Assembly (NCBI GenBank): GCA_946543085.1
Contig: CAMNLM010000004.1
Location: forward strand, 1 to 52,275
DNA length: 52,275 nt
Origin: an uncultured Clostridia bacterium
GTDB taxonomy: Bacteria; Bacillota; Clostridia; Christensenellales; Aristaeellaceae
Reading direction: 5' to 3'
In this document: one piece after another, positions 23,206-30,532 of the stretch
Position numbering within the stretch: position 1 is the stretch's first letter
How the letters are laid out: each line of letters opens with the position of its first letter
Notes under the pieces: generated by a model
Told to the model about the DNA's origin: nothing
Databases searched by the model: none
Seen by the model: the letters and a program-made list of their open reading frames with translations, nothing else
Translations under genes and position numbers: made by a program

Positions 23206-24504
23206 TCAGCCGCGGCGGGCGGGAAAGGCCACGGGCTCATACTGGCTGCTCAGCGTGCGCATCAGATGAACGGCGTCATGCTCCGAGCGGTATCCTTTTG
23301 ATGAGAACACTTCTTTCGCTCTCAGCTGGGGCTCTTTTTCCCGCATGCGCATCATCAGCCAGTTCTCGGCCTGCTGCACATTGGCCTCTTCGGCATAGAA
23401 ATACAGGCCGCTTCCGCGCTCCAGTCCCGCTTGCGGACGCAGCACGGCGCGCAGGCCTTTGCCCGGCAGGGTATCCTTGATGCCGCGCCAGATGCGCTCT
23501 GCCTTGTCCTCCTTGGCGACGATCTTGATATAGACAATCTCCTTCGGATCAAAGGTGTCATCGTCCAGGTACTGGCGGTAAGGCGACCGCTTCCAGCGCT
23601 GAAACACGATCTGCTCCTCCGGGGACATGGTGCCGTGATGATAGATATAGTTTCTGTTTTTGTTCACCGTATAGATGAAATAGGAAACGCCCATATTGCT
23701 CAGCTGGTTCATCAGCCAGCCGGAGGCCTCCGGCGTCATGCCAAAGGTGGCCAGGTACGTATTCTCCGCGGCGTCATAGATGCCCGCGCCGTCCATCACG
23801 ATCATGGGAACGCTCAGGTGAAGGCTGTTCATCTGGCTGATGAAAAAGGCCGGCGCGTGCTCGGAAATCAGGCAGATCTTCGCCCCGTCATTGTAGAGAT
23901 AGTTCAGCCGGAAGAGCACGACGGACGGGATTTGGGAGAGCTGATTCGGGGCCAGGTCCTTTGTGCGGACAAAGAAGACCTGGTCGCGTCTCTTGGCCCT
24001 GGGCAGACGGAACACGTTGACCGCAATGGCGATGCACGTCCCGACCAGCACGTCCAGCACCCGGTGGAACGCCTGATCCAGGGGATGCTCGACATCGGGA
24101 TAGACGATCACCACACAGATGAACACGATGGCCGCCAGACTGGATGTGTCCGGTTTGCGGATCACCACAGCGCTGTACAGCGAGATCAGGATGCCAACTC
24201 CCATGAGGGCATAGAGCGGTATGCCGGTGATGGAGGGGAACAAGGGCACGATCCACAGGAACAGAAAGCCCCACGCCGCGCCGATCAGTGTTCCGGAAAT
24301 GCGGTTCAGGGCGTACTCGCCGGTATCGTGCACATAGGGCTGCATGCAGATAATCGCGGTGATCGCGGCCTCGGCCGACATCGTTTCGCCGCGATACCCC
24401 CGCAGATAGTAAAACACCAGGCAAAGAAAGACGGCGACGCTGGTTTTCAGGATGCGCTGTCCAATATAGGGAAAATACAGTTTCTGCTGCATCGGTTTCT
24501 CCAT
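23206..24504 (-). CDS. FUSC/aromatic-acid-exporter-like membrane protein with degenerate HAD-like C-terminal domain
   Basis: Seen: 432 aa. Residues about 15-165 form paired membrane helices as in FUSC/ArAE family proteins (ILKTSVAVFLCLVFYYLRG; ISGTLIGAAWGFLFLWIVP; SSLAAIVFICVVIVYPD; HRVLDVLVGTCIAIAVNVF). Residues about 190-420 resemble a Cof-type HAD phosphatase: SVVLFRLNYLYNDGAKICLI aligns with the start of a HAD fold and VPMIVMDGAGIYDAAENTYL with its NGAxIYD segment. The catalytic DxD of motif I is absent (FRLN in its place), so phosphatase activity is unlikely and a binding or regulatory role is inferred. Transport substrate unknown. Confidence 0.75.
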   Translation of the reverse strand: MEKPMQQKLYFPYIGQRILKTSVAVFLCLVFYYLRGYRGETMSAEAAITAIICMQPYVHDTGEYALNRISGTLIGAAWGFLFLWIVPLFPSITGIPLYALMGVGILISLYSAVVIRKPDTSSLAAIVFICVVIVYPDVEHPLDQAFHRVLDVLVGTCIAIAVNVFRLPRAKRRDQVFFVRTKDLAPNQLSQIPSVVLFRLNYLYNDGAKICLISEHAPAFFISQMNSLHLSVPMIVMDGAGIYDAAENTYLATFGMTPEASGWLMNQLSNMGVSYFIYTVNKNRNYIYHHGTMSPEEQIVFQRWKRSPYRQYLDDDTFDPKEIVYIKIVAKEDKAERIWRGIKDTLPGKGLRAVLRPQAGLERGSGLYFYAEEANVQQAENWLMMRMREKEPQLRAKEVFSSKGYRSEHDAVHLMRTLSSQYEPVAFPARRG

Positions 24505-24763
24505 TCCGTGTCTTGCTGACCTCCCGCTCCCGGCTGTTCACAGTCCGGCTCGCCTGAGCGGGAGAAATCCAGGCTTCCTCTGTCCTGCGTGCCCGGGTCT
24601 TTTTCAGCTGCGCTCTTTGGACAGCAGGCGCGGCGCTGCCTTTCCGCGGCGGGATCGCCTCCGGGAAACAGGCTGAGGAATAACGAAACGAATTGTAGCA
24701 TAAAAATGCGTCCAAGTCCATCAAAAAGCGCTTCGATGGAAGGCCGACCCTTCCGCGGATCAG
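24505..24763. other. Divergent intergenic region between FUSC and MoaE-like genes
   Basis: On the minus strand an extended -10 (TGCTACAAT, core 24697-24692) may drive the FUSC gene. In the plus direction, codons from about 24725 to 24763 read in frame with the MoaE-like gene and look like its missing N-terminus, but contain no start codon. Confidence 0.45.
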
Positions 24764-24769
24764 GTGGGC

Positions 24770-25105
24770 ATGTATCTGACGCATAACGGCGTTGTGCGCG
24801 AAACAGCGCGCGCCCGCGTCCGCCAGGGGGATCAGACCGCCGGCCCGGTCGTCGGCATGTCCTTCTCCTACGACCGCGCGAAGGCAGCGACCGCCGAGCA
24901 GGATGTCCGCGGCATGGAGGGCGTGTACTATGTCCGCGTGTGGCTCAACGAGGGAACGCTGCGGGTGGGAGACAGCATCATGCTGGTTCTGATCGGCGCG
25001 GACACCCGCCCGCACGCCATTCACGCATTGGAGACCCTGGTCGGAAGACTGAAGAATGAATGCGTATCCGAAAAGGAAACCTTTGCGGACAGCCGTCCGC
25101 AATGA
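24770..25105 (+). CDS. MoaE-like molybdopterin cofactor protein (N-terminus uncertain)
   Basis: Resembles the short clostridial MoaE-like proteins linked to molybdenum cofactor. Seen: about 111 aa; MYLTHNGVVRETARARVRQG at the start and LVLIGADTRPHAIHALETLV with KNECVSEKE at the end. The ATG at 24770 lacks a proper ribosome binding site; a GTG at 24764 is equally weak. The codons just upstream read RWKADPSADQVG in frame, which is what the family is expected to carry before GMYLTHNG. The true start is therefore either lost, moved by a frameshift or non-canonical. The next gene, encoding a Mop/TOBE domain, follows by 19 bp, supporting a molybdenum role. Confidence 0.7.
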   Translation: MYLTHNGVVRETARARVRQGDQTAGPVVGMSFSYDRAKAATAEQDVRGMEGVYYVRVWLNEGTLRVGDSIMLVLIGADTRPHAIHALETLVGRLKNECVSEKETFADSRPQ

Positions 25106-25124
25106 GAATAAAGGAGGAAACCAC

Positions 25125-25337
25125 ATGAAACTGAGCGCGCGCAACCAACTGAAGGGCACCGTCGTTGATATCCAGGAGGGCGCTGTCAACGGCATCGTGA
25201 AACTCGACATTGGCGGCGGCAACATCATCAGCGCCACCATCTCCATGAACGCCATCCGGGAGCTTGAGCTCGAGGTCGGCAAGACCGCCTACGCGGTGAT
25301 CAAGGCGACCTCCGTCATGGTCGGCATCGACGAGTAA
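25125..25337 (+). CDS. Mop/TOBE domain molybdate-binding protein (molbindin)
   Basis: Small molybdate- or tungstate-binding protein, usually a multimer in the cytoplasm. Seen: 70 aa, one TOBE/Mop domain: KLSARNQLKGTVVDIQEGAV, then GNIISATISMNAIRELELEV and a final AVIKATSVMVGIDE, the typical molbindin ending. The ATG at 25125 has AAGGAGG 7 nt upstream, so the earlier in-frame ATG at 25056, inside the MoaE-like gene, is rejected. Confidence 0.92.
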   Translation: MKLSARNQLKGTVVDIQEGAVNGIVKLDIGGGNIISATISMNAIRELELEVGKTAYAVIKATSVMVGIDE

Positions 25338-25422
25338 AGGAGCGTAACAGGCTCCCCTTGCGGGAGCTCGTTCGGGGCTGTTCGCCAGTCGTGACAGCAG
25401 CCCGATTCGCTTATCCCCGTTC

Positions 25423-25449
25423 TTCTGACACTTCCGACACTTCTGACAC
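25423..25449. repeat. Three tandem 9-bp repeats TTCYGACAC
   Basis: TTCTGACAC (25423-25431), TTCCGACAC (25432-25440), TTCTGACAC (25441-25449), head to tail. They lie in the 271-bp gap between the Mop gene and the convergent YdcF-type gene, which otherwise shows only a loose GCCGCTG/CAGCGGC stem near 25520-25560. Confidence 0.7.
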
Positions 25450-25608
25450 AGTGTCTCCGCGCCCGGCGCGCAATGAGGGCATCGGCGCGGAGAAGGAAGG
25501 ACTCATCCACCGCAGACAAAGCAGCCGCTGACAGGATCGGTATGATTCTGCCAGCGGCATTTGCGTTTGCGGGAATCTTCATTTTCTTTTCATGCTGTGT
25601 TTCTCATT

Positions 25609-26409
25609 TCACTTCGTGAGGTCGTTCAGGTCAAGCACCACTTCCGACATCATGTTCGCGCCGTAAGCGAAGAAACCGGAGGGGGCCGGAAGCCTCATCA
25701 CGCGGGAGAAGCCGCTTTCCGACGCGATTCGGACCGCGCGGTCCATGTGATAATCGCTGCTGATCATCACAACCGGTTCATCCGCCGGAATCAGCCCGGC
25801 GATGTTGCTGAAGTTCTCCTTCGTGCTCTGCGCCTGATCCTCAAGGATCAGCCGGTCTTCCGGCACGCCGCGTTCTGCCAAAACATCGCGCATCACAGCC
25901 GCCTCTGTCCGGCCGGACTCGTCCGCGTTTCCGCCGGTCAGGATCAGGCGCGCTTCGGGGTATTTCTCCAGATAATCCCGCGCCGTGTCCAGCCTGGACA
26001 GCAGGTCAGGCGCCGGCTTCCCGTTTTCCAGAGCCAGTCCCAGCACAATGGCATGATCCGCCTGGCCGGCCGTGCGAACCATGCCGCCGGTGATCACCTT
26101 ACCACAGAAAAAGATGATCAGCGCGCTCAGGAGAACAATGACAGTGCGAAGCATCCACCCGACCGCCTTGAGAAGGACAGGCTTCCACCGGGTAAAGAGA
26201 TTGAATCGGACATCCAGCGCAAACAGCAGAAGAATCGCGCAGAGGATGATCTCATACATGAAAACTTCCCTGTAATCCGCTTTCAGCACGACGGCATTGA
26301 TCCTGGCCGGCATCACAACAGCGACATCGATCGTCAGAAGAACAGCCAGCGCGAGCAGAATGTCGCCGATGATTCTTCTGACGCGTGGAGTCCGATTCCT
26401 GTCTTTCAT
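25609..26409 (-). CDS. YdcF/SanA-type DUF218 membrane protein
   Basis: DUF218 (ElyC/SanA/YdcF) proteins act in envelope or polysaccharide metabolism; exact reactions are mostly unknown. Seen: 266 aa; membrane segments at about 15-33, 51-68 and 85-104, then the DUF218 domain: HAIVLGLALENGKPAPDL, ARLILTGGNADESGRTEAAVM, ILEDQAQSTKENFSN and VVMISSDYHMDRAVRIA. The start follows AGGAGGACG. A second, larger YdcF-type gene lies at 40612-42066. Confidence 0.88.
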   Translation of the reverse strand: MKDRNRTPRVRRIIGDILLALAVLLTIDVAVVMPARINAVVLKADYREVFMYEIILCAILLLFALDVRFNLFTRWKPVLLKAVGWMLRTVIVLLSALIIFFCGKVITGGMVRTAGQADHAIVLGLALENGKPAPDLLSRLDTARDYLEKYPEARLILTGGNADESGRTEAAVMRDVLAERGVPEDRLILEDQAQSTKENFSNIAGLIPADEPVVMISSDYHMDRAVRIASESGFSRVMRLPAPSGFFAYGANMMSEVVLDLNDLTK

Positions 26410-26854
26410 ACATCCGTCCTCCTGGTCGCAGCATTCTTTATTTCATCACTTTCAGCGCGCAGGCCCGGACGCCGCGAAGCGCAGCGCGATCCGCACGTGT
26501 CCAGGCAGCCTATCGTGTTTATTATTCATCGTCCGCTCAATTATTCCTGCGTTGTTTTCGACAAACAGCATCCGGTATGCTGCGGTTTTCTGCCGGATTG
26601 CCGACATGCCTCCAGGGATGAACCCCTGATGGGGTACAGGAATCCTGAATGGCTCCAGATCCTCCGCGCCGGGCATAGCCGCTGCAGAGACGTTTGAACG
26701 CTTTTTCCGTGAAAGGCCAACCTGTTTGTCCCGGAGGAGAGCGGCTTCTGGTTCCCGATTGGCGGACAAGGAAAAACCCGGCAAAGCCAGCAGGCTCCAG
26801 CCGGGTTGATTGGATTTGGGACGGTCTCCTTCGGAAAGCCGCGCGGCGCTGCGG
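26410..26854. other. Intergenic region, no gene seen
   Basis: About 445 bp between the YdcF-type start and the end of the corrinoid ABC operon. It contains the terminator at 26772-26807; the remaining 330 bp shows no convincing coding frame or other element. Confidence 0.5.
26772..26807 (-). terminator. Terminator of the corrinoid ABC operon
   Basis: On the minus strand AACCCGGC (26807-26800) pairs with GCCGGGTT (26782-26775), followed by TTTT, 48 bp after the ATPase stop codon. Confidence 0.8.
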
Positions 26855-27610
26855 TCAGCTCCACTGGGACAGCATCTCCCGCATCCAGGCGTACACATCC
26901 ATCTCATACACCTGGCGCAGATGATCCCGCGTCAGTACGTCGCCGATCCTCCCCTGCGATACGCTCTTCCCGTGATGCATCAGCACCGCGTGGGTGCCGT
27001 AGCGCCGGGCCAGGCTCAGATCGTGCACCACAGACAGAACCGCGCGTCCCGGCTCTTTCAGCCACTGCTGAATCAGGGAAAAGATGTGCTGCTGATATTT
27101 CAGGTCCAGATGGTTGGCCGGCTCGTCGAGGATCAGCACCTGTGGATTCTGCGCGAAGACCTGGGCCAGAAACGCCCGCTGGGTCTCGCCGCCGGAGAGG
27201 GTCAGCATGCTGGCGTGGCGCAGCGCGGTCAGGCCGGTCAGCTCCAGCGCCCGCTCCACCCGCACTTTCCCATCGTCATCTCTTCCCGACAGAAAGCCCG
27301 CCTTGTAGGCATACCGGCCCAGGCCGACCACTTCCTCCACCGTATAGGCGTAGCCCACGGTGTTTCTCTGCGAAAGAACGCCGATCCGCTGGGCGAACTG
27401 CGCCGGCTTCAGCGAGAGGATATCCTGACCGCTCCATTCGATGGAGCCTGTATAGGGCACTCCGCGGGCGATGGCTTCGATCAGCGTGGATTTCCCGGCT
27501 CCGTTGGGACCGGCCAGCATCAGCCATTGTCCCTCTTCCAGGCGGAAGGACAGATCATCCACCGCGGCGAAATCGCCGTAGCGGACCGAGACATGCCTGC
27601 ATGACAGCAT
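26855..27610 (-). CDS. btuD: Corrinoid/iron-type ABC transporter ATP-binding protein (BtuD/FecE family)
   Basis: Energises the corrinoid importer. Seen: 251 aa; Walker A GPNGAGKST, signature LSGGETQRAFLAQVF, Walker B VLILDEPANHLDLK and the H-loop VVHDLS. YGYAYTVEEVVGLGRYAYK-like spacing between the Q-loop and signature fits the BtuD/FecE group. ATG at 27610 is preferred to the overlapping GTG at 27619 because the protein then starts MLSCRHVSVRYG like its relatives. It overlaps or abuts the permease stop. The name rests on the cobalamin riboswitch at the head of the operon. Confidence 0.9.
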   Translation of the reverse strand: MLSCRHVSVRYGDFAAVDDLSFRLEEGQWLMLAGPNGAGKSTLIEAIARGVPYTGSIEWSGQDILSLKPAQFAQRIGVLSQRNTVGYAYTVEEVVGLGRYAYKAGFLSGRDDDGKVRVERALELTGLTALRHASMLTLSGGETQRAFLAQVFAQNPQVLILDEPANHLDLKYQQHIFSLIQQWLKEPGRAVLSVVHDLSLARRYGTHAVLMHHGKSVSQGRIGDVLTRDHLRQVYEMDVYAWMREMLSQWS

Positions 27611-27615
27611 CGATC

Positions 27616-28659
27616 TCACCTGCCCTTTCTCGTCCGATAGAAGATGAGGACGAAAGCCACAGCGCCTACCAGGGACGTCACAACGCCGATGGACAGTTCA
27701 ATCGGGCTCAGCAGCGTGCGGGCCGTGAGATCCGCCAGAAGCAGGAAGATGGCCCCCGAGAACAGCGACGCGGGCAGCAGGCGCCTGTGATTGGCGCCCA
27801 CCAGCATCCGGGCGATGTGGGGCATCACCAGTCCCACGAAGCTCACTGTGCCGGAGATGGAAACGCACACGCCGATCAGTACGGAGACCGTGATCAGGAT
27901 GATCAGCTTCACCCGCCTGACGTTCACCCCGATGTGCCGGGCGTTGTCTTCGCCAATAGCGAAGGCGTTGAGCTCCGGGGAAAAGCGCAGAAGGACGCCG
28001 CCGCACACGGCCAGCGCCAGGCACAGCAGCTTGGCCTGGTCATAGTTCACCCCGGAGAAGGAGCCCAGCGTCCAGAAGTTCAGAGACCGGGTGTGGTCGC
28101 TGGCGAAGGTGATGATCAGCGAGATGATGGAGGTGATGAACATGGTGAAGATGACGCCGATCAGGATGATGCTGCTGGTGGCCAGTGAACGGTCCAGCGC
28201 ATAGGCCAGCGACAGAATCAGCACCAGCGAGCCGAAGGCAAACACCATGGCCGTCACCATGATGCCGCCATAGCTGGAGCCCGGCAGCGTGAAGCCGGTG
28301 GCCATGGCGGTCACCGCGCCCAGCGCCGCGCCGGAGGAAACGCCCATGGTGGAGCCGTCTGCCAGGGGATTGCGGAGCAGGCCCTGCATGGCCGCGCCGC
28401 ACAGCGAGAGCGCAGCGCCCGACAGCGTGACGCAGAGCACCCGCGGCAGACGCACGTTGAGAATGATGTTCTTCGCGACGCTCTGCGGGACAGGCAGCCC
28501 CCAAACCGCGTTCCAGATAGCCGTCACGGTATCCGAAAAAGCAATGCGCACGCTGCCCATGCAGACACACAGAATCATGGTCAGCAGCAGCGCCGCCGCC
28601 AGCAGGGCATAGGTCAGGGGTGTGAACCGTTCTCTTTTCAGGATTCGGGCATCCTTCAT
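27616..28659 (-). CDS. btuC: Corrinoid/iron-type ABC transporter permease (BtuC/FecCD family)
   Basis: Membrane subunit of the importer. Seen: 347 aa, about ten hydrophobic segments. NIILNVRLPRVLCVTLSGAALSLCGAAMQGLLRNPLADGSTMG (about residues 55-100; given as a locator) is the FecCD hallmark. FVGLVMPHIARMLVGANHR near residue 280 is the ATPase-contact loop. The start at 28659 is preceded by AAAGAGG. It follows the binding-protein gene by 67 bp, which contain a strong hairpin. Confidence 0.92.
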   Translation of the reverse strand: MKDARILKRERFTPLTYALLAAALLLTMILCVCMGSVRIAFSDTVTAIWNAVWGLPVPQSVAKNIILNVRLPRVLCVTLSGAALSLCGAAMQGLLRNPLADGSTMGVSSGAALGAVTAMATGFTLPGSSYGGIMVTAMVFAFGSLVLILSLAYALDRSLATSSIILIGVIFTMFITSIISLIITFASDHTRSLNFWTLGSFSGVNYDQAKLLCLALAVCGGVLLRFSPELNAFAIGEDNARHIGVNVRRVKLIILITVSVLIGVCVSISGTVSFVGLVMPHIARMLVGANHRRLLPASLFSGAIFLLLADLTARTLLSPIELSIGVVTSLVGAVAFVLIFYRTRKGR

Positions 28660-28687
28660 AGGGGCCTCTTTCTGTGCAAAGTGCAAA

Positions 28688-28716
28688 GGGGGAGCCGATC
28701 TCGTTTCGGCTCCCCC
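28688..28716 (-). terminator. Intra-operon hairpin between btuF- and btuC-like genes
   Basis: GGGGGAGCCGA (28688-28698) pairs perfectly with TCGGCTCCCCC (28706-28716); on the minus strand it is followed only by TTTGC, so termination would be partial. It lies 11 bp past the binding-protein stop. Confidence 0.7.
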
Positions 28717-28726
28717 GGGAGGATGG

Positions 28727-29650
28727 TTACGCGGCGGGAGCTGCTTCTTCCACAGCGCTGTTGAGGAAGTTGTACAGTTCGACCGCGGCATCCTTCAGCC
28801 GCGGGCCGGGACGGGAGAGGGCGTTGGAGTCGGAGGCGTTGAACACCTGCGCGTTCTTCACGGCCTTCATGTCCTGCCAGCCCTCGCGGCTCATGATCTC
28901 TTCCACCGGAGTGGGGCCTTCGCCGTAGTACATGGTGATGGTCACGATATAGTCCGGATCGCGGGCAATGACCTGCTCCTCGCTGACGGAGGCCCAATCG
29001 TTCACATCGGCAAAGGCGTTGGTCAGGCCGCAGATGTCGGCCAGCTCGTTCATGAACGTGCCGCTGCCGGCCGTCCACAGACCCCACTGCAGGGGGGATA
29101 CCTCAAAGTACACGGTTTTGCCCTCGTCGGCAGACTTGGAGCGGATCTCCTCAAAGGTGGCCTGCATATCGGCGATGACAGCCTCGGCGTTCTCGTCCTT
29201 GCCCATCAGATGGCCGATCATGCGGATCGCATAGTACACGCCCTCAATGTCCGTGGCCTTGCTGACCACGACCTTGACGCCGTTCTGCTCCAGCTGCTGC
29301 ACCTGCTCCTCGCTCTGGCTCATGTCGTTCATGAAGACCACCTGGGGATTCAGCGCCAGGATCTCTTCGATGTTGGTCTCATTGCCGGACTGCACCACGG
29401 GCAGGCTGGTGATGGAAGCGGGATAGTCGCAGTACTGGCCGATGCCCACCAGCGCGTCTTCGCAGCCGATGGCGCACAGGATCTCGCAGTCCGAGGGCTG
29501 CATGGCCACCACGCGGGTGGCGGGTTCGGTCAGGGTGATCTCCCGGCCATACATGTCCGTCACGGTGATGGCGGCATCCTCAGCCAGGGCAGGCAGGCAG
29601 CCGATCAGCATCAGCGCCGCCAGGAACAGGGAAACGAGCTTCTTGGACAT
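28727..29650 (-). CDS. btuF: Corrinoid/iron-type ABC substrate-binding protein (BtuF-like)
   Basis: Captures a corrinoid (vitamin B12-type compound) for import. Seen: 307 aa; signal peptide MSKKLVSLFLAALMLIGCLP with LIGC fitting a lipobox, although a second possible cleavage site ALA-ED follows. PF01497-type segments include VVAMQPSDCEILCAIGCEDA, VGIGQYCDYP, and EEILALNPQVVFMND. The start at 29650 follows GGAGGG. It is first in the operon, directly downstream of a cobalamin riboswitch and its terminator, which argues for corrinoid rather than iron siderophore. Confidence 0.9.
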   Translation of the reverse strand: MSKKLVSLFLAALMLIGCLPALAEDAAITVTDMYGREITLTEPATRVVAMQPSDCEILCAIGCEDALVGIGQYCDYPASITSLPVVQSGNETNIEEILALNPQVVFMNDMSQSEEQVQQLEQNGVKVVVSKATDIEGVYYAIRMIGHLMGKDENAEAVIADMQATFEEIRSKSADEGKTVYFEVSPLQWGLWTAGSGTFMNELADICGLTNAFADVNDWASVSEEQVIARDPDYIVTITMYYGEGPTPVEEIMSREGWQDMKAVKNAQVFNASDSNALSRPGPRLKDAAVELYNFLNSAVEEAAPAA

Positions 29651-29703
29651 TTTCTGTCCCTCCTCATTTTTGATCAAATGAATCAGCGGGAGGAACCTTC
29701 TCG

Positions 29704-29731
29704 AAAAAAGCGTCCCTCCCTGAGGAACGCT
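29704..29731 (-). terminator. Riboswitch-linked transcription terminator
   Basis: On the minus strand AGCGT(29731-29727)...ACGCT(29713-29709) with inner CCTC/GGG pairing, followed by TTTTTT (29709-29704). It lies between the aptamer and the btuF-like gene, so it is the likely expression platform. Confidence 0.75.
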
Positions 29732-29797
29732 AACCAGGCCCGCGGCATCGCCGCGCGCCCAATAGCATATCCCACCCCCAGGGGATCGATTGATTCA

Positions 29798-29977
29798 CGG
29801 TGTAAACAAGTCTCCCGGCTTGGCCTCATCCTGCCTGCGCGCCTTCCCGCTTTCGCAGTGGCTTCCAATCACGCATTCGTCCGCTTCACGGTTACTGGGA
29901 TAGCCCGGAAATCTCATCCGAATTCCTATGACGCGCTCCCTTTGGAACGCGCCGCGCATCGCTGCGCAGATACACCG
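29798..29977 (-). promoter_or_regulatory. Cobalamin riboswitch
   Basis: Read on the minus strand, the outer stem CGGTGT (29977-29972) pairs with ACACCG (29803-29798). Inside are the conserved blocks of the cobalamin aptamer: GAATTCGGATGAGATTTCCGG, then AGTAACCGTGAAGCGG, GCCACTGCGAAAGCGGGAAGG, GGATGAGGCCAAGCC and GGGAGACTTG (B12-box region); each is a known conserved block in the right order. High corrinoid should favour the terminator at 29704-29731 and shut off btuFCD-like genes. Confidence 0.9.
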
Positions 29978-29982
29978 GCTAT

Positions 29983-30521
29983 TCATTTGTCCCGTCCATT
30001 ATAAACCCTGAACAGGAAAGCGTCAATTTGTTTTTGGGCGCTGTATTCCCGGCACACCACCTCGGCCGCCAGGAGTCTCCTCCCATTCAGTAGAACGCCA
30101 TCGCCCCCGCACCGCACATCCAGCCAGAGGGTGACGCCCTCCGGGTCGATCTGCCAGGAGCAGATGGCGGCAGGCCGCACCTTCACGCCGAAGCCGACGC
30201 AGGCGTCTCCCTCGCTGACCAAGGCGTACCAGGGCAAGGTCTGATAGGGCGTCAGATGCTGCCAGCCCAGGTCGCCATAGGAGCGCTCCCAGGCGTCGCC
30301 CAGCACCTGGCCTTTCAGACGGCGCTGAAAATGCCACCGCAGGCGCGCCTTCTTCACCGGGGCGCTCCGGGATGTCACGTAAACCGCGAGCGCATCGGCG
30401 GCCGGTACGGTTTCCACCACAACGCCGCCGCAGGCAAAAGCGCACGCCGGGTCCGCGGCGGGAGAGCCTGGTTTTCCTCGATCATGACGACGTCGGGCAT
30501 TCTCTGAATGTCTTCAAACAT
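29983..30521 (-). pseudogene. Truncated, frameshifted glycosidase-like gene
   Basis: Only the N-terminal beta-domain of what looks like a glycoside hydrolase (alpha-galactosidase-like) remains. Seen: ATG at 30521 with GGAG upstream opens MFEDIQRMPDVVMIEENQA, but the homologous-looking continuation (VVVETVPAADALAVYV, then VLGDAWERSYGDLGWQHL, PWYALVSEG, LWLDVRCGGDGVLLNGRRLL) is in another frame. A frameshift between about 30440 and 30470 is therefore needed. The frame ends at 29983 after roughly 175 codons, with its last 15 or so codons made of the promoter of the next operon; no catalytic barrel follows. It begins 12 bp after the GH36 gene stop and was probably co-transcribed with it. The family assignment is tentative. 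Confidence 0.5.
29998..30026 (-). promoter_or_regulatory. Promoter of the corrinoid importer operon
   Basis: Minus strand TTGACG (30026-30021) and TATAAT (30003-29998) with a 17-bp spacer. Transcription would start just before the riboswitch. The promoter lies inside the 3' end of the truncated glycosidase-like reading frame. Confidence 0.8.
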
Positions 30522-30532
30522 GCCTCTGCTCC

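Noticed and set aside
25423-25449. Possible CRISPR-like repeats
   Set aside because: Units are 9 bp and directly adjacent with no spacers; no cas genes nearby.
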